Assembly: GCF_024662015.1 (NCBI RefSeq)
Contig: NZ_CP102480.1
Coordinates: 4,682,002-4,746,001 of the forward strand
From: Nisaea acidiphila
GTDB taxonomy: Bacteria > Pseudomonadota > Alphaproteobacteria > Thalassobaculales > Thalassobaculaceae
Direction: 5' to 3'
DNA length: 64,000 nt
The notes beneath the pieces are model-generated. The model had not been told where the DNA came from, made no database searches, and saw nothing but the letters and a program-made list of their open reading frames with translations. Numbering within the stretch: position 1 is the first letter of the stretch; each line of letters begins with the position of its first letter. Below, piece by piece: positions 59,578-64,000 of this stretch. A program made the translations under genes and the position numbers.

Positions 59578-61335
59578 ATGAACGTTTTCAATCACTTTCA
59601 GACTAAGCTTAACGAAGAACTCGAATCGCTCTCGGCGGGTGGGGCACTACCGGCCGATCTTGACGTGAGCCGCGCCGGCGTGGAGCCGCCGCGCGATCCG
59701 TCGCATGGGGACATCGCCACCAACGCCGCAATGGTGCTGGCGAAGCAGGCGCGCATGAAGCCGCGCGACATCGCCGATCTGCTCGCCGAGCGGATGCGCG
59801 GCTGGCAGGAGGTCTCCGAGGCCGAGATCGCCGGTCCCGGATTCATCAATCTGCGCATCGCCGATACGTTTTGGCGGGGAGCGGTCGCGGATCTGCTGAA
59901 GGCCGGGATTGCGTACGGCAAGTCCGATATGGGCGCGGGCAAGAAAGTGATGGTCGAATACGTTTCGGCCAATCCGACGGGGCCGCTGCACGCGGCCCAT
60001 GCGCGGGGCGCCATCGTCGGCGACGCGCTGGCGGCCCTGCTCGACAAGGCCGGGTTCGACGTGCTGCGCGAATATTACATCAACGATGCCGGGACCCAGG
60101 TCGACACCGTCGCCCGCTCGACATTCCTGCGCTATCGCGAGGCGCTCGGCGAGGAGATCGGTGCAATCCCGGAGGGGCTTTATCCGGGCGAGTATCTGAA
60201 AGAGGTCGGCGAGGCGCTCGCCAAGCGCGACGGCGACAAGTGGCTCGGCAAAGACGAGGCCGAGTGGCTGCCCGAGATCCGCAGCTTCGCGATCGCGGAG
60301 ATCATGGGCTGGATCAAGGAGGACCTGGGCCTTCTTGGTGTCGATATGGCGGTATACAGCTCTGAGAAAGCGCTGGTGGAGGCAGGGGCGGTCGACAAGG
60401 TGATGGAGACCCTGGAAGGCCGGGATCTGCTCTATACCGGCGTGCTCGAGCCGCCGAAAGGCAAGAAGTCGGACGATTGGGAGCCGCGCCCGCAGCGCCT
60501 CTTCAAGGCGACCGAGTTCGGCGACGATGTCGATCGCCCGATCCAGAAGTCCGACGGCTCCTGGACCTATTTCGCCAACGACATCGCCTATCACCTCGAC
60601 AAGTATCGCCGCGGTTATGCCGAGATGATCGATGTCTGGGGCGCGGATCACGGCGGTTATGTGAAGCGCATGAAGGCTGCGGTGAAAGCGGTCACCGGCG
60701 GCGAGGGGGAGCTCGACGTCAAGCTCTGCCAGCTTGTGCACCTGATGGATGGCGGGAAGCCGGTGAAGATGTCGAAGCGCGCGGGCACCTTCGTCACCAT
60801 GCGGGACGTCATCGATTCGGTCGGTAAGGACGTGCTGCGCTTCATCATGCTGACGCGACGGAACGACCAGACGCTCGAGTTCGACTTCAAGAAAGTCACC
60901 GAGCAGAGCCGCGAGAATCCGGTCTTCTACGTTCAATATGCCCATGCCCGCTGCCATTCCGTCCTCCGGCACGCCGAGGAGGCGCTGAGCGGCGCGGAAC
61001 TCTCCGGAACGGCACTCGCGTCGGTAGTGCTCGACCGCTTGACCGATCCTGCCGAGCTTGGTCTCATGAAACTGTTGCTCGCATGGCCCCGTACCGTCGA
61101 GGGTGCCGCCGAAGCGCACGAACCGCATAGAATCGCCTTTTATCTCGGCGATGTGGCCGCTGCGTTCCACGGCCTCTGGAACAAGGGCAAGGACGATACG
61201 ACCCTGCGCTTCCTTGTCGATGGGGATAGCGAGCTGACCATGGCCCGGCTGGCACTGGTGCGGGCGACACAGACCGTCATAGCCTCGGGCCTCGATGTGA
61301 TCGGGGTCGAGCCCGTGGAGGAACTGCGCGCATGA
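59578..61335 (+). CDS. argS: Arginyl-tRNA synthetase
   Basis: This 585-residue class I synthetase has [20 protein letters not shown] (HIGH equivalent HAAH, about 137-140), [10 protein letters not shown] (about 397) and an N-terminal Add1-type domain. It charges Arg. It begins one base after dgt ends; its last four bases overlap the next gene (ATGA). Confidence 0.97.
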   Translation: MNVFNHFQTKLNEELESLSAGGALPADLDVSRAGVEPPRDPSHGDIATNAAMVLAKQARMKPRDIADLLAERMRGWQEVSEAEIAGPGFINLRIADTFWRGAVADLLKAGIAYGKSDMGAGKKVMVEYVSANPTGPLHAAHARGAIVGDALAALLDKAGFDVLREYYINDAGTQVDTVARSTFLRYREALGEEIGAIPEGLYPGEYLKEVGEALAKRDGDKWLGKDEAEWLPEIRSFAIAEIMGWIKEDLGLLGVDMAVYSSEKALVEAGAVDKVMETLEGRDLLYTGVLEPPKGKKSDDWEPRPQRLFKATEFGDDVDRPIQKSDGSWTYFANDIAYHLDKYRRGYAEMIDVWGADHGGYVKRMKAAVKAVTGGEGELDVKLCQLVHLMDGGKPVKMSKRAGTFVTMRDVIDSVGKDVLRFIMLTRRNDQTLEFDFKKVTEQSRENPVFYVQYAHARCHSVLRHAEEALSGAELSGTALASVVLDRLTDPAELGLMKLLLAWPRTVEGAAEAHEPHRIAFYLGDVAAAFHGLWNKGKDDTTLRFLVDGDSELTMARLALVRATQTVIASGLDVIGVEPVEELRA

Positions 61336-62246
61336 GTTTGCATTCGGGGGCGCCGGAAAGGCCGCGGATTATCGAAGAGGACGAGCGTCCGGGGCCGCCG
61401 CCGCTGATGTCGGAGGAACGTGGCAAGGGCAGGGGACTGACCATCCTGGCCGCCGTTCTCGCCGTCACAGCCTTTTCGGGTGTCGTCTGGTACGCCTATG
61501 ATCAGGGACGGCGGATCGGCAGCGAGACGGCTGCGCCATTGATCAAGGCGGAACCTAGCCCTTCGAAAGTACGTCCGGACTCTCCGGGCGGCATGCAGAT
61601 TCCACATCAAGACAAACTCGTGCTGGACGACCTCGGCTCCGGTCGCGGTGCGCAGAACGGCGAAAGCCGGGTCGAGCGGCTGCTACCGCCGCCTGAAACG
61701 CCGGTCCCGGCACCGGAACCGCTGCCGGCCGCGCCGGCGCCAGCGGTTAGCGGCTCCGAGCCGCAGTCCGTCGCCTCTGCACCGGTCGAAGCCCCGAAGG
61801 CGCCGTCGGCCATGGCCCAGATCCCGCCGGCAAAAAGACCGGAAGAAGCCGCGTCGGCGCCGAAGGCACTGGTTCCGCCGCCCCCGCCCGCACCGGCACC
61901 CGCCGGGGAAAAAGCTCCGGCTCCAGCGCCAAGTGCGCCGAAACCGGCCGAAACCGCCGCTGCCAAACCGGCTCCGGCCCCCACGACGAAAGCGCCGGCG
62001 GCCGGGAATTACAAAATCCAGATCGCGGCCCTGCGCAATCAGGACGCGGCCAAGCGCGAATGGACCCGTGTACAGTCGGCGAACAAGGCCCTGCTCGGTG
62101 CCCTGAGCCCGACTTTTCAGCGTATCAGTACGGATAACGGGGTTTTCTTCCGGGTCCAGGGCGGTCCACTGACGGAGAATGCCGCGAAACAGGCCTGTGA
62201 CGCTCTCAAGGCCAAGGGGCAGGCCTGCCTCGTCGTCAGACGCTAG
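61332..62246 (+). CDS. SPOR-domain cell-division protein
   Basis: This 304-residue protein has an N-terminal acidic cytoplasmic segment, one membrane helix (about 38-56: [19 protein letters not shown]), a Pro/Ala-rich periplasmic linker (about 75-220) and a C-terminal SPOR domain (about 223-304: [29 protein letters not shown]..., [31 protein letters not shown]) that binds denuded septal peptidoglycan. The gene overlaps argS by ATGA and precedes nagZ by 15 bases. Confidence 0.92.
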   Translation: MSLHSGAPERPRIIEEDERPGPPPLMSEERGKGRGLTILAAVLAVTAFSGVVWYAYDQGRRIGSETAAPLIKAEPSPSKVRPDSPGGMQIPHQDKLVLDDLGSGRGAQNGESRVERLLPPPETPVPAPEPLPAAPAPAVSGSEPQSVASAPVEAPKAPSAMAQIPPAKRPEEAASAPKALVPPPPPAPAPAGEKAPAPAPSAPKPAETAAAKPAPAPTTKAPAAGNYKIQIAALRNQDAAKREWTRVQSANKALLGALSPTFQRISTDNGVFFRVQGGPLTENAAKQACDALKAKGQACLVVRR

Positions 62247-62261
62247 ACCAGATCGGAACAC

Positions 62262-63284
62262 ATGATGCGCGCGCTGATTCTCGGCTGCGCCGGTCCGGAA
62301 CTGACCCGGGCCGAGCGCCAGTTCTTCGTCGAAACCGAACCGTTCGGCTTCATCCTGTTCCAGCGCAATTGCGAGAACGTTGAGCAACTTCGCAGGTTGA
62401 CGGAGGATCTGCGCGATTGCGTCGGGCATAACGCGCCGATCCTGATCGACCAGGAAGGCGGCCGGGTCCAGCGGCTGAAACCGCCGCTTTGGCGCAAGGC
62501 ACCGCCGGCATCCCTGTTCGGAGAGCTGTATCGGAAAGACCCGGTACGGGCGGAGCAGGCTGTCCGGGTGAATGCCCGCCTGATCGCTGCCGAGCTGACC
62601 GCCTGCGGCATCGACGTGGATTGTCTGCCGCTCCTCGATGTTCGTCAGAACGATACCCACGATGCGATTGGCGATCGATCTTTCGGCTACGACGTCGAAA
62701 CTGTTTCCCGGCTGGGACGCGCTCAGGCAGAGGGTCTCGCGGCAGGTGGTGTAGGTCCTGTGATGAAGCACATTCCGGGACATGGCCGCGCCCGGGTTGA
62801 TAGCCATTTTGATCTTCCGCGCGTGGATATAGCGGCGGACATTCTGAAAGAAATAGATTTCGCTGCTTTCAAGGCGCTGGCAGGCCTGCCGATGGCGATG
62901 ACCGGACATGTCGTCTACGAGGCGATCGATCCGGACAACGCCGCGACCCTTTCTTCCACAATCATTTGGGACGTGATCCGTACGGAGATCGGCTTCGACG
63001 GGCTGCTGATGACGGACGATATCTCCATGAAGGCGCTCGGAGACCCGCTCGCCGTGTCTTCCGCCCGGTCAATCGAGGCCGGCTGCGATCTCGTGCTCCA
63101 TTGCAACGGAAACGAGACAGAAATGCGGGAAGTCGCCGAAGCCGTGCCGGAGCTTTCCGGCGAAGCGCTCCGCCGGGCGGAGGCGACACTCTCATTCATG
63201 GACCGCATCCGCCGGGAGGCGCAGCCGGCACCCATGGACGAGCTTCTGGCCTCCTACGGTGAGCTCACCGGCACGGCGGCCTGA
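62262..63284 (+). CDS. nagZ: Beta-N-acetylhexosaminidase
   Basis: This 340-residue GH3 enzyme has LIDQEGGRVQRL (63-72) and KHIPGHGRARVDSH (169-182, catalytic His-containing loop), followed by MTDDISM with the nucleophile Asp. It removes GlcNAc from muropeptides in peptidoglycan recycling. The M50 gene begins at the base after its stop. Confidence 0.96.
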   Translation: MMRALILGCAGPELTRAERQFFVETEPFGFILFQRNCENVEQLRRLTEDLRDCVGHNAPILIDQEGGRVQRLKPPLWRKAPPASLFGELYRKDPVRAEQAVRVNARLIAAELTACGIDVDCLPLLDVRQNDTHDAIGDRSFGYDVETVSRLGRAQAEGLAAGGVGPVMKHIPGHGRARVDSHFDLPRVDIAADILKEIDFAAFKALAGLPMAMTGHVVYEAIDPDNAATLSSTIIWDVIRTEIGFDGLLMTDDISMKALGDPLAVSSARSIEAGCDLVLHCNGNETEMREVAEAVPELSGEALRRAEATLSFMDRIRREAQPAPMDELLASYGELTGTAA

Positions 63285-63992
63285 ATGGGCGAGTTTATCT
63301 CCGACGTTCTCTTCACTGCATCGATCTGGGCGCTGCCTGTTCTGATCGCAATCACCATGCACGAGGCGGCGCACGGTTTCGTCGCCAATTTGTGCGGCGA
63401 TCCGACGGCCCGGCTGATGGGGCGGGTTACGCTCAATCCCTTCGCTCATATCGACAAGTTCGGTACCGTGATCTTGCCGATCCTCTGCATCGTCTCTGGC
63501 TGGGCGCTGGCCGGCACGCCGTTCGTGTTCGGTTATGCCAAACCTGTCCCAGTCGCGATGTCACGGCTCAACAACCCCCGCCGCGACATGATGCTGGTGG
63601 CGGCTGCCGGCCCCGCGACCAACGTGCTTCTTGCGATCGCTGCGGCGGCACTGCTGCACACCGCGCCTTGGTTTCCAATCTGGTTCGGCGCCTGGTGGGA
63701 AGCCACTCTGGTCAATGGCATCCTGCTCAATCTGGTGCTTGCGGTCTTCAACATGATTCCGATCCCGCCGCTGGATGGCGGACGAATCCTGACGGGGCTG
63801 CTGCCATATGAGCTGGCGCGGCGCTATGTCCGCCTGGAACGCTACGGCATCTTCATCATCGTCGGGCTGCTCTTCCTGCTTCCGTTCATCGGCAGGGAAC
63901 TGGGCATCGATCTCGGTCACTTCATGCGCTTGGTCATGATCGGCGTGCATTATCTGCTACAATTGGTTCTGATGCTCACGGGACAGATCTGA
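63285..63992 (+). CDS. M50-family site-2 protease-like zinc metalloprotease
   Basis: This 235-residue membrane protein has the zinc motif HEAAH (26-30, HExxH) and PPLDGGRILTG (second Asp), with about six hydrophobic segments. This small FpvA/RseP-distant subgroup without PDZ domains is commonly found beside nagZ in alphaproteobacteria. It cleaves membrane-embedded substrates; its target is unknown. The gene ends eight bases before the window edge. Confidence 0.9.
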   Translation: MGEFISDVLFTASIWALPVLIAITMHEAAHGFVANLCGDPTARLMGRVTLNPFAHIDKFGTVILPILCIVSGWALAGTPFVFGYAKPVPVAMSRLNNPRRDMMLVAAAGPATNVLLAIAAAALLHTAPWFPIWFGAWWEATLVNGILLNLVLAVFNMIPIPPLDGGRILTGLLPYELARRYVRLERYGIFIIVGLLFLLPFIGRELGIDLGHFMRLVMIGVHYLLQLVLMLTGQI

Positions 63993-64000
63993 GAGTTTGA

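Overview
The window is 64 kb of GC-rich chromosome from an alphaproteobacterium, most likely a marine Rhodospirillales-type organism (order-level call: moderate confidence; genus not determined). Supporting genes are a PopZ-type polar organizer (DUF2497), an NDUFS4-like complex I accessory subunit, a complete AapJQMP general L-amino-acid ABC transporter, a PCMT-like methyltransferase directly ahead of a TolC channel, and the order dgt-argS-SPOR-nagZ-M50 protease. No insertion sequence, prophage, CRISPR array or rRNA was seen. Four tRNAs are present: Pro(TGG), Arg(TCT), Asn(GTT) and Cys(GCA).

Layout. 0-7.5 kb: partial MrpE antiporter gene, a PrpB-like lyase with a class IV aminotransferase, a TPP-riboswitch-controlled ThiX/ThiY pair without an ATPase gene, and a flavin monooxygenase translationally coupled to a histone-deacetylase-family amidohydrolase, then a DUF192 protein. 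7.5-12.2 kb: tRNA-Pro, an unrecognised 885-residue multi-pass membrane protein coupled to a cyclic-nucleotide-binding protein, a lipoprotein, the NDUFS4-like gene behind a structured leader, tRNA-Arg. 12.2-17.1 kb: an IclR regulator divergent from an acyl-CoA dehydrogenase / cyclase / CoA-ligase operon. 17.4-20 kb: porin, small HTH regulator, DMT permease. 20-33.4 kb: ABC-F ATPase, four-rhodanese protein, cystathionine beta-lyase, AapJQMP, and a cysteine synthase / mercaptopyruvate sulfurtransferase / double-GNAT operon, so sulfur and amino-acid metabolism dominates.

33.5-41 kb: SixA phosphatase coupled to a CYTH-CHAD protein, a CaiB-type racemase, tRNA-Asn and tRNA-Cys, a coupled glycosyltransferase / 2OG-Fe(II) oxygenase / TylF-like methyltransferase operon, and a tartrate/D-malate dehydrogenase. 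41.2-47.6 kb: a seven-gene signalling island (histidine kinase, H-NOX heme sensor, REC protein, REC-PAS-LuxR regulator, two REC-HDOD-type proteins, stand-alone REC). Its two divergent promoter regions share an exact 18-bp sequence, which makes a self-contained NO/heme-responsive regulon the most interesting hypothesis here. 47.9-64 kb: mostly housekeeping genes (PCMT-like, TolC, PopZ, ValS, HAD hydrolase, nuclease, MlrC, ExoIII, ErpA, dGTPase, ArgS, SPOR protein, NagZ, M50 protease).

The strongest candidates for undescribed biology are the H-NOX/REC island with its shared operator-like repeat, the 885-residue membrane protein plus cNMP-binding partner, the glycosyltransferase/oxygenase/methyltransferase operon, and three leader or operator structures (TPP riboswitch with a coupled leader ORF, the alternating hairpins ahead of the NDUFS4-like gene, and a palindrome centred on the -10 box of the small HTH gene).
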